DNA from: Methanobacterium sp. | GTDB lineage: Archaea > Methanobacteriota > Methanobacteria > Methanobacteriales > Methanobacteriaceae | NCBI GenBank assembly: GCA_003161815.1 | Contig: PMNN01000167.1 | Span: forward strand, 965-8,919 | Direction: 5' to 3' | Length of the DNA stretch: 7,955 bases | Part shown: positions 1 to 5,969 of the stretch, piece after piece | Layout of the letters: the number at the start of each line of letters is the position of its first letter | Numbering within the stretch: position 1 is the stretch's first letter | Program-made: the position numbers and the translations under genes | The notes under the pieces: model-generated | Seen by the model: only the letters and a program-made list of their open reading frames with translations | Told to the model about the DNA's origin: nothing | Database searches by the model: none

Positions 1-183
1 ACTGCAAAAGAATCTAGAATTATGGTGGTACATGGACACATAGCTCTTGATGATAAAAAAATAGATGCACCTAGTTATTTGGTAAAGAGTGGTGAAGAAG
101 ATCTCATAGGATTTTATAAAGGCTCAGTAATGGAGAAGTATCATAAGGATCAGGTTTCCAAGGCTGGGGAGAAAGCAGAATAA
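1..183 (+). CDS. rps4: Ribosomal protein uS4 (Rps4), C-terminal part, partial at the window start
   Basis: Frame 1 is open from the first base to TAA at 181-183 and gives the last 60 residues of a protein whose start lies outside the window. The piece begins inside an S4-type RNA-binding fold: the segment [12 protein letters not shown], followed by I-D-A-P-S-Y-L-V-K and E-E-D-L-I-G-F-Y, is the signature of archaeal/eukaryotic uS4, which binds 16S rRNA early in small-subunit assembly. The tail is polar and rich in K and E, as is common in archaeal uS4. It is followed 55 bases later by rps11, the usual archaeal order (rps13-rps4-rps11-rpoD). Identity rests on a short piece plus this context. 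I saw no frameshift. Confidence 0.88.
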   Translation, partial: TAKESRIMVVHGHIALDDKKIDAPSYLVKSGEEDLIGFYKGSVMEKYHKDQVSKAGEKAE

Positions 184-201
184 AGATTATCAAACAAATA
201 A

Positions 202-208
202 TTTTTTT
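202..208 (+). other. T7 tract in the rps4-rps11 gap
   Basis: Seven T residues lie in the AT-rich spacer 19 bases after the rps4 stop. In archaea, U-rich stretches can pause or terminate RNA polymerase, so this could lower readthrough into rps11. No hairpin is evident, and the genes are normally co-transcribed, so any role is speculative. Confidence 0.2.
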
Positions 209-238
209 AATTTATTAAATTATAATTAGGTGAAATTA

Positions 239-631
239 ATGGCGGAAAATGAAAAATGGGGTGTAGCTAATATATACTCCTCTTTTAATAATACTATAAT
301 TACAGTAACTGATCTCACTGGAGCTGAAACAATTACCCAATGGTCGGGTGGTAAAGTGGTGAGAGCAGATAGGCAAGAATCATCACCATTCGCAGCCATG
401 GAAGCAGCTTCTAGGGCAGCAGATGATATAAAAGAAAAGGGAATAATAGGATTACACATCAGAGTCAGAGCACCTGGTGGAAACGGTCCTAGAACACCTG
501 GACCCGGGGCTCAGGCCACTATAAGGGCATTTGCTAGGGCAGGTATAAGAATTGGTAAAATCGAAGATGTAACTCCAATACCTCATGATGGTACAGGAAG
601 ACCGGGAGGTAAAAGGGGGAGAAGGGTCTAA
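239..631 (+). CDS. rps11: Ribosomal protein uS11 (Rps11)
   Basis: This is a 130-residue protein of the platform of the small ribosomal subunit, where uS11 contacts 16S rRNA near the mRNA exit and E site. The whole length is recognisable: [13 protein letters not shown] near the N terminus, the [11 protein letters not shown] segment, the [16 protein letters not shown] core, and the basic tail [15 protein letters not shown] typical of archaeal and eukaryotic members. The ATG at 239 is chosen over an in-frame GTG at 230 because that GTG lies inside the Shine-Dalgarno sequence AGGTGA (228-233), which is 5 bases from the ATG. The stop codon directly abuts the rpoD start, so the two are co-transcribed and probably translationally coupled. 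Confidence 0.97.
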   Translation: MAENEKWGVANIYSSFNNTIITVTDLTGAETITQWSGGKVVRADRQESSPFAAMEAASRAADDIKEKGIIGLHIRVRAPGGNGPRTPGPGAQATIRAFARAGIRIGKIEDVTPIPHDGTGRPGGKRGRRV

Positions 632-1426
632 ATGAATATAGACATCAAAAGTAAAGATGAACAAAATATCGTTCTAATAATTGAAGGTGTAGATGTACCT
701 TTTGTAAATGCATTGAGAAGGATCTGCATGGTTGAAATTCCCACCATGGCAGTAGAGAATGTTGAAATATATATTAATGATTCACGTATATTTGACGAAG
801 TTTTATCACACAGATTAGGATTAATTCCACTTAAAACGGATTTAGAATCAATTACACCAAGAGGAGAATGTGACTGTGAAGATCACTGCCCTAGCTGTAG
901 TGTATCACTAGTCTTGAAAGAGACTGGTCCTAAAGTAGTTTACTCCGGAGATCTTACTTCACAAGACCCCAAGATAATCCCAGTTCTTGATAGAATTCCA
1001 TTGTTAAAGTTAAGAGAGGGAGAAGAAGTAGAATTAGAGGCTATAGCACAACTAGGAATTGGCTTAGAGCATGCTAAATGGCAACCAACTACCACTTCTG
1101 CTTACAAATACTATCCAGTAATAACAATTGACTCAGAAAAATGTGAAGTCTGCGCAAAATGCGCTGAAGAATGCCCTCGGGGAGTTTTGCAGTTTGATGA
1201 GAAGGAGAATAAGGTTATTATATTGGATCCTGAACAATGTGCAATGTGTAAAACTTGTGTGAAGGATTGTGAACCATCAGCAATAACTGTTGAAGGTCGT
1301 GAGGATAAATTCATATTTAATATTGAAACTGATGGATCATTATCTCCAGAAACGGTATTAATAACCGCCTGCGATATACTAGCTCAAAAATCTGATAAAA
1401 TCATTAACTTTAATAAAAAGGAGTAA
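632..1426 (+). CDS. rpo3: DNA-directed RNA polymerase subunit Rpo3 (RpoD) with two [4Fe-4S] motifs
   Basis: A 264-residue archaeal homologue of bacterial alpha and eukaryotic Rpb3/AC40, which pairs with Rpo11 to nucleate polymerase assembly. The dimerisation domain has [17 protein letters not shown] (about 24-40) and S-H-R-L-G-L-I-P-L (59-67). Residues about 164-225 form a ferredoxin-like insert with two complete motifs: C171-x2-C174-x2-C177-x3-C181-P, and C203-x2-C206-x2-C209-x3-C213. It therefore should bind two [4Fe-4S] clusters, as described for Methanosarcina acetivorans Rpo3. Many archaea have lost one or both. A further cysteine group (C80, C82, C86, C89, with H85) could be a metal site, which is inference. 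The ATG follows the rps11 stop with no spacing; the purine-rich end of rps11 (GGGGGAG, GAAGGG) can act as ribosome site. This is not a bacterial sigma factor despite the old symbol rpoD. Confidence 0.97.
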   Translation: MNIDIKSKDEQNIVLIIEGVDVPFVNALRRICMVEIPTMAVENVEIYINDSRIFDEVLSHRLGLIPLKTDLESITPRGECDCEDHCPSCSVSLVLKETGPKVVYSGDLTSQDPKIIPVLDRIPLLKLREGEEVELEAIAQLGIGLEHAKWQPTTTSAYKYYPVITIDSEKCEVCAKCAEECPRGVLQFDEKENKVIILDPEQCAMCKTCVKDCEPSAITVEGREDKFIFNIETDGSLSPETVLITACDILAQKSDKIINFNKKE

Positions 1427-1433
1427 GTTAAAG

Positions 1434-1796
1434 ATGAAAATAGTAGAAAAGACTAACCCCCATATCACAGGACTTATTAAAAGTCTAAAAGAAAACTCGT
1501 ACCAGAGGGAAGCACCAATCTGGAAGGATTTAGCCAGAAGACTTGAAAGATCAACCAGAAGGCAGGCCGAGGTTAATTTATCCAAATTAAATCGTCACAC
1601 GTCCTCTGATGAATTGGTTCTGGTGCCTGGGAAAATCCTAGGAAGCGGCACAATAGATCATAAGATCCAGGTAGCTGCTCTTAGTTTCTCAAGTTTGGCG
1701 AAAGAGAAAATAGAAACCGCGGGTGGTGAATGCATCGCCATAACTCAACTTATGGAGAGTAATCCGAAGGGTAGCGGTGTAAGAATAATAGAATAA
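1434..1796 (+). CDS. rpl18e: Ribosomal protein eL18 (Rpl18e)
   Basis: A 120-residue large-subunit protein found only in archaea and eukaryotes, distantly related to bacterial uL15. Recognisable parts are K-T-N-P-H-I-T near the N terminus, W-K-D-L-A-R-R-L, the V-N-L-S-K-L-N-R block, the glycine-rich [11 protein letters not shown] segment around residues 64-74, and the C-terminal [10 protein letters not shown]. Length fits archaeal members. The Shine-Dalgarno AAGGAG (1418-1423) lies in the last codons of rpoD, 10 bases before the ATG, and the gap between genes is only 7 bases, so it belongs to the same transcript. The order rpoD-rpl18e-rpl13-rps9-rpoN is conserved across archaea. Confidence 0.96.
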   Translation: MKIVEKTNPHITGLIKSLKENSYQREAPIWKDLARRLERSTRRQAEVNLSKLNRHTSSDELVLVPGKILGSGTIDHKIQVAALSFSSLAKEKIETAGGECIAITQLMESNPKGSGVRIIE

Positions 1797-1843
1797 AAAA
1801 ATTATTTTGCATTATTTAATAATTGGGTAAGGTGTATTATACA

Positions 1844-2266
1844 ATGATTATAGATGGAGAAGGACTCGTTTTAGGAAGACTTGCCAGTAAAGTAAGCAAG
1901 AAACTTCTAGAAGGCGAGAACATAACGGTTTTAAACGCCGAGAAAATTGTTATATCAGGCACTAAAGAATGGGCCTACATAAAATATAAACAAAGAATTG
2001 ACAGGGCCAGTATCTCCAATCCCAGGAGAATGGGACCTAAATATCCCCGTAGACCTGATGACATATTCCGGAGGACCGTGAGAGGAATGCTTCCCTACAA
2101 ACGATCTAAGGGAAGAGAAGCTTTTAAAACTCTTAGAGTTTACGTGGGAGTTCCAAGTGAATTTGAAGGTCAAGAAACCTTACAACCACCTGAGACTCAG
2201 CCTAGACACTTCAAAAAGAGTGTGGAACTAGGAAAGATTTCTAGATTACTTGGCTCAAAATTTTAA
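1844..2266 (+). CDS. rpl13: Ribosomal protein uL13 (Rpl13)
   Basis: A 140-residue large-subunit protein. It opens with [17 protein letters not shown], the standard archaeal uL13 start, continues with [11 protein letters not shown], and has the [16 protein letters not shown] block (about 70-85) of the family. The frame stays open upstream to a TTG at 1823, but translation is placed at ATG 1844: the protein aligns there from its first residue, and a ribosome site AAGGTG (1829-1834) sits 9 bases upstream. An in-frame GTG at 1832 lies inside that site. The 47-base spacer after rpl18e is AT-rich. The next gene is rps9, its usual archaeal neighbour. Confidence 0.96.
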   Translation: MIIDGEGLVLGRLASKVSKKLLEGENITVLNAEKIVISGTKEWAYIKYKQRIDRASISNPRRMGPKYPRRPDDIFRRTVRGMLPYKRSKGREAFKTLRVYVGVPSEFEGQETLQPPETQPRHFKKSVELGKISRLLGSKF

Positions 2267-2318
2267 TTCATCAACATATTAAAAAAAATTAATAAAAAAT
2301 TATGGGTAGTGTATAATA

Positions 2319-2720
2319 ATGAAGAAGGTAATTCATACAAGTGGAAAGAGGAAAACATCAATAGCCCGGGGAAGATTCCGTGAAGGAAAAGGCAGAGTAA
2401 GGATAAATAAACGCCCTGTCGAACTATACCAACCTGAACTAGCTCGACTTAAAATAAACGAACCACTCACCTTAGCAGGTAAACTAGCTGAAAATGTGGA
2501 TATATACGTTAGAGTCGTCGGTGGAGGAGTAATGGGTCAAGCAGAAGCTGCTCGGATGGTTATTGCTAAAGGATTAGTACAATGGACTAGCGATATGGAT
2601 TTAAAGGAAAAATATTCGCAGTACGATCGAACCATGTTAGTAGGTGATCCACGACGAAGTGAACCGAAAAAATATGGTGGAAGAGGGGCTAGAGCACGAA
2701 GACAGAAAAGTTACAGGTAA
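2319..2720 (+). CDS. rps9: Ribosomal protein uS9 (Rps9)
   Basis: A 133-residue small-subunit head protein. In this family the basic C-terminal tail reaches the decoding region near P-site tRNA. Visible signatures are [11 protein letters not shown] (8-18), G-K-G-R-V-R-I-N (24-31), [16 protein letters not shown] (64-79), and the tail [28 protein letters not shown] ending, with the archaeal/eukaryotic terminal Y-R. The upstream ribosome site is weak (GGGTAGTG at 2304-2311, 7 bases from the ATG), unlike the strong sites of most genes here, so initiation may rely partly on coupling to rpl13, 52 bases upstream. Full length, no anomalies. Confidence 0.96.
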   Translation: MKKVIHTSGKRKTSIARGRFREGKGRVRINKRPVELYQPELARLKINEPLTLAGKLAENVDIYVRVVGGGVMGQAEAARMVIAKGLVQWTSDMDLKEKYSQYDRTMLVGDPRRSEPKKYGGRGARARRQKSYR

Positions 2721-2748
2721 ACAATTACCAAGTTAAAGATGATTTATC

Positions 2749-2916
2749 ATGATTCCAATAAGATGTTTAAGCTGCGGTAAAGTTATATCCGGTTATTATG
2801 AGGAGTATCAGAAAAGAACACAGGATGGAGAAAATCCAAAAGATGTTCTCGATGATTTGGGACTTAACAAATACTGCTGTAGAAGAATGATCATAGCCCA
2901 TGTAGAAGTATGGTAG
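2749..2916 (+). CDS. rpo10: DNA-directed RNA polymerase subunit Rpo10 (RpoN)
   Basis: A 55-residue protein, complete: M-I-P-I-R-C-L-S-C-G-K-V at the start and Y-C-C-R-R-M near residues 42-47. The C6-x2-C9 pair and adjacent C43-C44 are the atypical zinc site that defines Rpo10/eukaryotic Rpb10, which sits with Rpo3, Rpo11 and Rpo12 in the polymerase assembly platform. It is not the bacterial sigma-54 factor of the same old name. It lies 28 bases after rps9. The ribosome site is weak (GATGAT at 2738-2743, 5 bases from the ATG). The striking point is the end: the TAG stop occupies 2914-2916 and base 2916 is also the first base of the downstream tRNA acceptor stem, so the coding sequence and the mature tRNA share one base. 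Confidence 0.96.
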   Translation: MIPIRCLSCGKVISGYYEEYQKRTQDGENPKDVLDDLGLNKYCCRRMIIAHVEVW

Positions 2917-2950
2917 GGGCCGTAGGGTAGCTTGGTCCATCCTCTCAGCC

Positions 2951-3034
2951 ATTGAAGTAAGTATTTATTCCCTTAGTTAAGGAGTAAATAACCCCCTCCA
3001 TAACTTTTATTTGAACATATTTCTTCGACTGAAA
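2951..3034 (+). other. tRNA-Pro intron 1, 84 bases, position 32/33
   Basis: A complete motif is drawn: outer helix CCTC (2941-2944) with GGGG (3036-3039); central 4-bp helix TCAG (2945-2948) with CTGA (3029-3032); inner 6-bp helix TTGAAG (2952-2957) with CTTCGA (3023-3028). The two 3-base bulges are CC^A (2949-2951) and AA^C (3033-3035), cut after the second base, as the archaeal splicing endonuclease does. Inside the intron, TATTTATTCC (2962-2971) pairs with GGAGTAAATA (2981-2990) around a 9-base loop. No box C/D guide pattern was found. Confidence 0.87.
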
Positions 3035-3039
3035 CGGGG

Positions 3040-3168
<129 letters not shown>

Positions 3169-3363
3169 ATGGTTAAAAAAAAAGTTACTCCAATAAAACT
3201 CACCCGATTTGAAAAGGCTAGATTAATTGGTGCTAGGGCTCTTCAACTTTCATTAGGTGCCACACCATTAGTGGAAGTTTCCGGTTCCATTGATCCAATT
3301 GATATTGCAATTTTAGAATTGAAGAGGAATTTAATGCCATTAAAAGTCGGTAAATTAGAATAG
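3169..3363 (+). CDS. rpo6: DNA-directed RNA polymerase subunit Rpo6 (RpoK)
   Basis: A 64-residue protein, the archaeal counterpart of eukaryotic Rpb6 and bacterial omega, which clamps the largest subunit and stabilises the assembled polymerase. The family signature is clear: [18 protein letters not shown] (11-28), followed by G-A-T-P-L-V and the C-terminal [13 protein letters not shown] motif. The N terminus is short and basic (V-K-K-K-V-T-P-I-K), without the acidic extension of eukaryotic Rpb6. It is separated from rpoN only by the tRNA gene, so three polymerase subunits (Rpo3, Rpo10, Rpo6) lie within 2.7 kb. No good ribosome site is seen upstream of the ATG, which may mean a short-leader or leaderless message. 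Confidence 0.96.
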   Translation: MVKKKVTPIKLTRFEKARLIGARALQLSLGATPLVEVSGSIDPIDIAILELKRNLMPLKVGKLE

Positions 3364-3399
3364 AATTATTGATTGATTTAATAGATTAGAATGCTCATA

Positions 3400-3460
3400 T
3401 TATAAAAATCCAAATAACCCTAATTAACCCACTATTTTTTTCCTAAAAGAGGTGTTCATT
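3400..3460 (+). promoter_or_regulatory. Possible enolase promoter and ribosome site
   Basis: TTATAAAAA (3400-3408) resembles an archaeal TATA box. A start 24-28 bases downstream would fall near two copies of TAACCC (3415-3420 and 3425-3430) spaced exactly 10 bases apart, followed by a T7 tract (3435-3441). The Shine-Dalgarno GAGGTG (3449-3454) lies 6 bases before the GTG at 3461 and decides the start. The ribosome site is well supported; the promoter is only a pattern. Confidence 0.35.
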
Positions 3461-4717
3461 GTGGATAGTATTATTGAAGACGTGCGTGTAAGAAAGATTT
3501 TGGATAGTAGAGGAAACCCCACTTTAGAAGTGGATGTAATTACATGGAATGGTTTTGGAAGGGCTGCAGCTCCCAGTGGAGCTAGCACTGGAGCTCGGGA
3601 AGTTGTTGCATTTCCTGCAGGTGGAGTTGACAAGATAATAGGTGAAGTTGAAGATATAATCTCATCTGAGCTTATTGGAATGGATGCTGAAGATTTAAAT
3701 GAAATAGACCTGGTTTTAAAGGAGATAGATGGTACAGAAAATCTATCATCAATAGGAGGTAACACTACCGTAGCAGTTTCAATGGCCACAGCTAAAGCTG
3801 CAGCATCATCTTATAATATGCCACTTTACCGTTTTTTAGGGGGGAATATGCCTACAGAAATACCTTATCCCTTAGGAAACATGATTAATGGGGGAGCACA
3901 TGCAGGGCACAATGCTCCGGACATACAAGAATTTTTAGTAATTCCAGTAGGTGCTGAAAATATCACCGAAGCAGTATTTACGAATGTTAAAGTACATAAA
4001 AAAATCAGAGAATTAATCCAGGACAAAGACAATTCTTTTACTGGTGGTAAAGGTGATGAAGGAGGATGGGCTCCCAATCTTACCAATGAAGAAGCCTTGG
4101 AAATTCAGGTTAAAGCTTGTCAGATCGTTAGTGATGAAACAGGGGTGGAAGTGAAACCATCTTTGGATATGGCGGCTAGTGAAATGTGGGATTCATCTAA
4201 AGAAATGTACTTGTATCCAAGAGAGGGTGTTGAAAGATCTACTGGTGAACAAGTTGATTTCGTAGAGGAGATTATTGATGACTATGGATTTTTCTTTGTA
4301 GAGGATCCTATAAGAGAAGATGATTTAGAGGGATTCGCTGAACTCACCCGTGCAGTGGGTAAAAAATGTATTATCTGTGGTGATGACGTTTTTGTAACCA
4401 ATGCAGAGTTATTACAAGAAGGTATCGATAAAAATGCTGCTAACTCCATCATTATAAAACCTAATCAAATTGGAACACTTACTGATACTTATAAAACCGT
4501 GGAACTGGCTCGTAATAATAAATACGTGCCTGTTGTTTCGCATCGTTCTGGTGAAACCACTGATGAGACTATAGCCCACCTAGCAGTTGCATTTTCTTGT
4601 CCTATTATCAAGACTGGTGCAGTGGGTGGTGAACGAATAGCTAAACTCAACGAACTCATTAGGATAGAGGAAGAAATCAACAATGTTAGCATGTCTAAAA
4701 TAGGTAAATACCGTTAG
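3461..4717 (+). CDS. eno: Enolase (phosphopyruvate hydratase)
   Basis: A 418-residue cytosolic enzyme interconverting 2-phosphoglycerate and phosphoenolpyruvate, acting mainly in gluconeogenesis in an autotrophic methanogen. The N-terminal domain begins with [11 protein letters not shown] and the flexible loop S-G-A-S-T-G (39-44). The barrel carries the expected residues: [10 protein letters not shown] with the following E near 157, G-D-E-G-G-W-A-P (E200), the metal ligands D236 (S-L-D-M-A-A-S-E), E281 (F-V-E-D-P) and D308 (C-G-D-D), K333 (I-I-K-P-N), H361-R362-S363, and K384 (I-K-T-G). GTG 3461 is used because GAGGTG is correctly spaced from it; an in-frame GTG at 3452 is part of that site. 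Length matches archaeal enolases. The neighbouring ferredoxin and transcription/translation genes are not functionally tied to it in any obvious way. Confidence 0.97.
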   Translation: MDSIIEDVRVRKILDSRGNPTLEVDVITWNGFGRAAAPSGASTGAREVVAFPAGGVDKIIGEVEDIISSELIGMDAEDLNEIDLVLKEIDGTENLSSIGGNTTVAVSMATAKAAASSYNMPLYRFLGGNMPTEIPYPLGNMINGGAHAGHNAPDIQEFLVIPVGAENITEAVFTNVKVHKKIRELIQDKDNSFTGGKGDEGGWAPNLTNEEALEIQVKACQIVSDETGVEVKPSLDMAASEMWDSSKEMYLYPREGVERSTGEQVDFVEEIIDDYGFFFVEDPIREDDLEGFAELTRAVGKKCIICGDDVFVTNAELLQEGIDKNAANSIIIKPNQIGTLTDTYKTVELARNNKYVPVVSHRSGETTDETIAHLAVAFSCPIIKTGAVGGERIAKLNELIRIEEEINNVSMSKIGKYR

Positions 4718-4724
4718 ACGTTAT

Positions 4725-4744
4725 CTTTAATTAAATATTTTTTT
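4725..4744 (+). terminator. Possible terminator after enolase
   Basis: The palindrome TTTAATTAAA (4725-4734) is followed by ATA and a T7 tract (4738-4744), 8-27 bases after the enolase stop. U-rich tracts are the main archaeal termination signal. The downstream ferredoxin gene starts about 70 bases later, so readthrough is also possible. Confidence 0.35.
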
Positions 4745-4815
4745 CAAATGAAGGTTCAAAGAGATTATTTACGTTCTTTTTAGGGAAAATTTAAAGATTC
4801 AAAAGGGAGATGAAA

Positions 4816-5007
4816 ATGGTTAAAATAACAATTGATCATGAAAAATGTGAAGGTGCAAATTGCGCAGAATGTGTAGATGTATGTCCTATGGAAGTTCTCA
4901 TCATTGACGGAGAGAAGGTTGTTATACGTGATGTGAATGAATGTAGTTACTGCGAGGTTTGCATGGATGTCTGTCCTAATGGAGCAGTGAATGTGGAGGA
5001 AGATTAA
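4816..5007 (+). CDS. Small 2[4Fe-4S] ferredoxin
   Basis: A 63-residue soluble electron carrier made of two cluster-binding halves. The second motif is standard (C43-x2-C46-x2-C49-x3-C53-P). The first has wider spacing between its first two cysteines: C11-x4-C16-x2-C19-x3-C23-P. All eight ligands are present, so two [4Fe-4S] clusters are expected, with each P-linked cysteine probably binding the cluster of the other half. The redox partner cannot be told from the sequence. An in-frame ATG at 4810 would add two residues but overlaps the ribosome site AGGGAG (4804-4809), so ATG 4816 is chosen. It follows enolase by 98 bases, a pairing I recall from other Methanobacteriales. The protein is acidic at the C terminus. 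Confidence 0.93.
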   Translation: MVKITIDHEKCEGANCAECVDVCPMEVLIIDGEKVVIRDVNECSYCEVCMDVCPNGAVNVEED

Positions 5008-5028
5008 AGAAATTTATTTATTATAATG

Positions 5029-5093
5029 ATTCATAATTTTTCTCATGATAAATTTGAATAATAAAAATAATTATTGATAAAAAATTTTTTTTT
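5029..5093 (+). terminator. Possible terminator after the ferredoxin gene
   Basis: ATTCATAATTT (5029-5039) pairs with AAATTTGAAT (5050-5059) over 10 bp with one bulged T and a 10-base loop. An A6-T9 run follows at 5079-5093. A hairpin plus a long U tract fits the end of a transcript, although archaeal termination depends mainly on the U tract and AT-rich DNA makes such pairings easy. Confidence 0.42.
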
Positions 5094-5195
5094 AATGTAA
5101 TCATAAATTTCGATTATAAAAAAATAAATTTAAACTGAGAAAACTTATTTGTGAAAAAAATAATTTAATTCATTTAAAAAAAGTTTTATTAAAAT

Positions 5196-5210
5196 AAGGA
5201 AGTTTATAAT
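5196..5210 (+). promoter_or_regulatory. Candidate rps2 promoter (TATA box with purine-rich BRE)
   Basis: TTTATAAT (5203-5210) is close to the archaeal TATA consensus and is preceded by a purine-rich stretch, AAGGAAG, where the TFB recognition element would lie. Transcription would start around 5228-5236, leaving a leader of about 50 bases. Other TTTAAAT sequences downstream compete as candidates. Confidence 0.35.
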
Positions 5211-5223
5211 CTCTCTTTAGAAG

Positions 5224-5254
5224 TTTAAATTAGGAGAAATTAAATTTAAATTAG
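5224..5254 (+). repeat. Two direct copies of TTTAAATTAG in the rps2 leader
   Basis: Exact 10-base copies occur at 5224-5233 and 5245-5254, 21 bases apart, about two helical turns. A shorter related sequence, AAGTTAAATGAGG, runs into the rps2 ribosome site (5267-5279). They could be regulator sites, alternative TATA boxes or chance in AT-rich DNA. Confidence 0.4.
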
Positions 5255-5286
5255 TTTAAGAAAGTTAAGTTAAATGAGGTGATAAA

Positions 5287-5883
5287 TTGTCAGAACTTTT
5301 AATTCCATTAGATAAATATTTAGCTGCTGGTTTACACATCGGCACTCAACAGAAAACAAAGGACATGGAGCGATACATTTATAGGGTAAGATCAGATGGT
5401 CTCTATGTATTAGATGTTAGAAAAACCAATGACAGAATATCCTCGGCAGCCAAATTCCTGTCGAAATTCGACCCTGATGATATTTTAGTAGTTTCCACAC
5501 GACAATATGGTCAAGCACCAGTTAAAAAGTTTGGGATGGTTACTGGCGCACGTACCATCCCCGGAAGATTCATACCTGGGACACTCACTAATCCTTCTTA
5601 TGCAAAATTCATAGAACCCAAAGTAGTGCTAGTAACTGACCCAAGATCTGATTCTCAGGCTATAATAGAGGCAAAACAGATAGGAATACCAGTAGTGGCA
5701 TTATGTGACACTGAAAATCTCTTAGGAAATGTAGATATCGTAATACCAGTAAATAATAAGGGAAGAAAAGCTATAGCACTAGTTTACTGGCTCTTAGCAA
5801 GACAAATAATGAGAGAGAAGGGAATTTTAGCTGAAGACCAGGATCTGGATGTTGAACCAACTGATTTCGAGCTTAAAATATAA
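5287..5883 (+). CDS. rps2: Ribosomal protein uS2 (Rps2), TTG start
   Basis: A 198-residue small-subunit protein that joins late in assembly and lies between head and body near the mRNA exit. The archaeal/eukaryotic SA-type sequence is clear: [10 protein letters not shown] (13-22), Y-V-L-D-V-R-K-T, the F-I-P-G-T-L-T-N-P segment, V-L-V-T-D-P-R-S-D, and I-P-V-V-A-L-C-D-T followed by [10 protein letters not shown]. The start codon is TTG at 5287: a full Shine-Dalgarno GAGGTGAT (5276-5283) lies just upstream with proper spacing, the protein aligns there from its first residue, and there is no nearby in-frame ATG. In many archaea rps2 follows rpoK and eno as here. The long AT-rich upstream gap suggests its own promoter. 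Confidence 0.96.
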   Translation: MSELLIPLDKYLAAGLHIGTQQKTKDMERYIYRVRSDGLYVLDVRKTNDRISSAAKFLSKFDPDDILVVSTRQYGQAPVKKFGMVTGARTIPGRFIPGTLTNPSYAKFIEPKVVLVTDPRSDSQAIIEAKQIGIPVVALCDTENLLGNVDIVIPVNNKGRKAIALVYWLLARQIMREKGILAEDQDLDVEPTDFELKI

Positions 5884-5896
5884 AATAAAATAAATA

Positions 5897-5932
5897 TCAA
5901 ATACACTGGGATTATTTAAAATAGGTATTTGA
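5897..5932 (+). repeat. 8-bp inverted repeat flanking a TATA-like element upstream of the Memo gene
   Basis: TCAAATAC (5897-5904) and GTATTTGA (5925-5932) are perfect inverted copies with a 20-base spacer. The spacer contains TTTAAAAT (5915-5922), a plausible TATA box for the next gene, with a start expected near 5940-5948. The repeat could be an operator or, as RNA, a hairpin at the end of the rps2 transcript. Confidence 0.4.
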
Positions 5933-5969
5933 GAATTATAAAAGGATTTGAAGAGGACAAGTGATTTTT

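Larger units (their letters stand above)
5008..5286 (+). other. AT-rich 279-base gap before rps2
   Basis: This is the longest non-coding stretch in the window. I find no credible ORF, tRNA or C/D guide RNA in it. The 5' part holds a hairpin and T tract that look like the end of the ferredoxin transcript. The 3' part holds a TATA-like element, repeated TTTAAATTAG motifs and the rps2 ribosome site. It therefore appears to separate two transcription units. Confidence 0.6.

Noticed and set aside
230..238. Upstream GTG start for rps11
   Set aside because: It lies in the Shine-Dalgarno AGGTGA. ATG 239 has correct spacing and the usual N terminus.
452..664. Reverse-strand open frame opposite rps11, and similar ones opposite other genes
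   Set aside because: These are shadows of highly conserved genes on the + strand; they have no recognisable protein sequence and no sensible ribosome sites.
1823..1843. TTG 1823 or GTG 1832 start for rpl13
   Set aside because: They would add 7 or 4 residues not typical of uL13, and GTG 1832 overlaps the AAGGTG ribosome site of ATG 1844.
2739..2750. ATGAT-TT-ATCAT palindrome over the rpoN start as a regulatory hairpin
   Set aside because: The 2-base loop is too small for the full RNA stem, and such short palindromes are expected by chance in AT-rich DNA.
2949..2953. CAT or CCA at 2949-2952 read as the anticodon of an intron-containing tRNA-Met or tRNA-Trp
   Set aside because: Neither gives a proper loop with base 33 in place, and neither yields splicing motifs. 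The proline GGG reading gives two complete bulge-helix-bulge motifs and a perfect 75-base cloverleaf.
3029..3032. CTGA in intron 1 as a box D of a C/D guide RNA
   Set aside because: No box C (RTGATGA) is present in the intron, and CTGA is accounted for by the splicing helix.
3452..3460. GTG 3452 start for enolase
   Set aside because: It is part of GAGGTG, the ribosome site for GTG 3461.
4810..4815. ATG 4810 start for the ferredoxin
   Set aside because: It directly follows AGGGAG with no spacing; ATG 4816 is better placed.
5008..5286. Small RNA gene or C/D guide RNA in the long gap
   Set aside because: Only scattered partial boxes (such as CTGA near 5135) occur, without a matching C box at the right distance.
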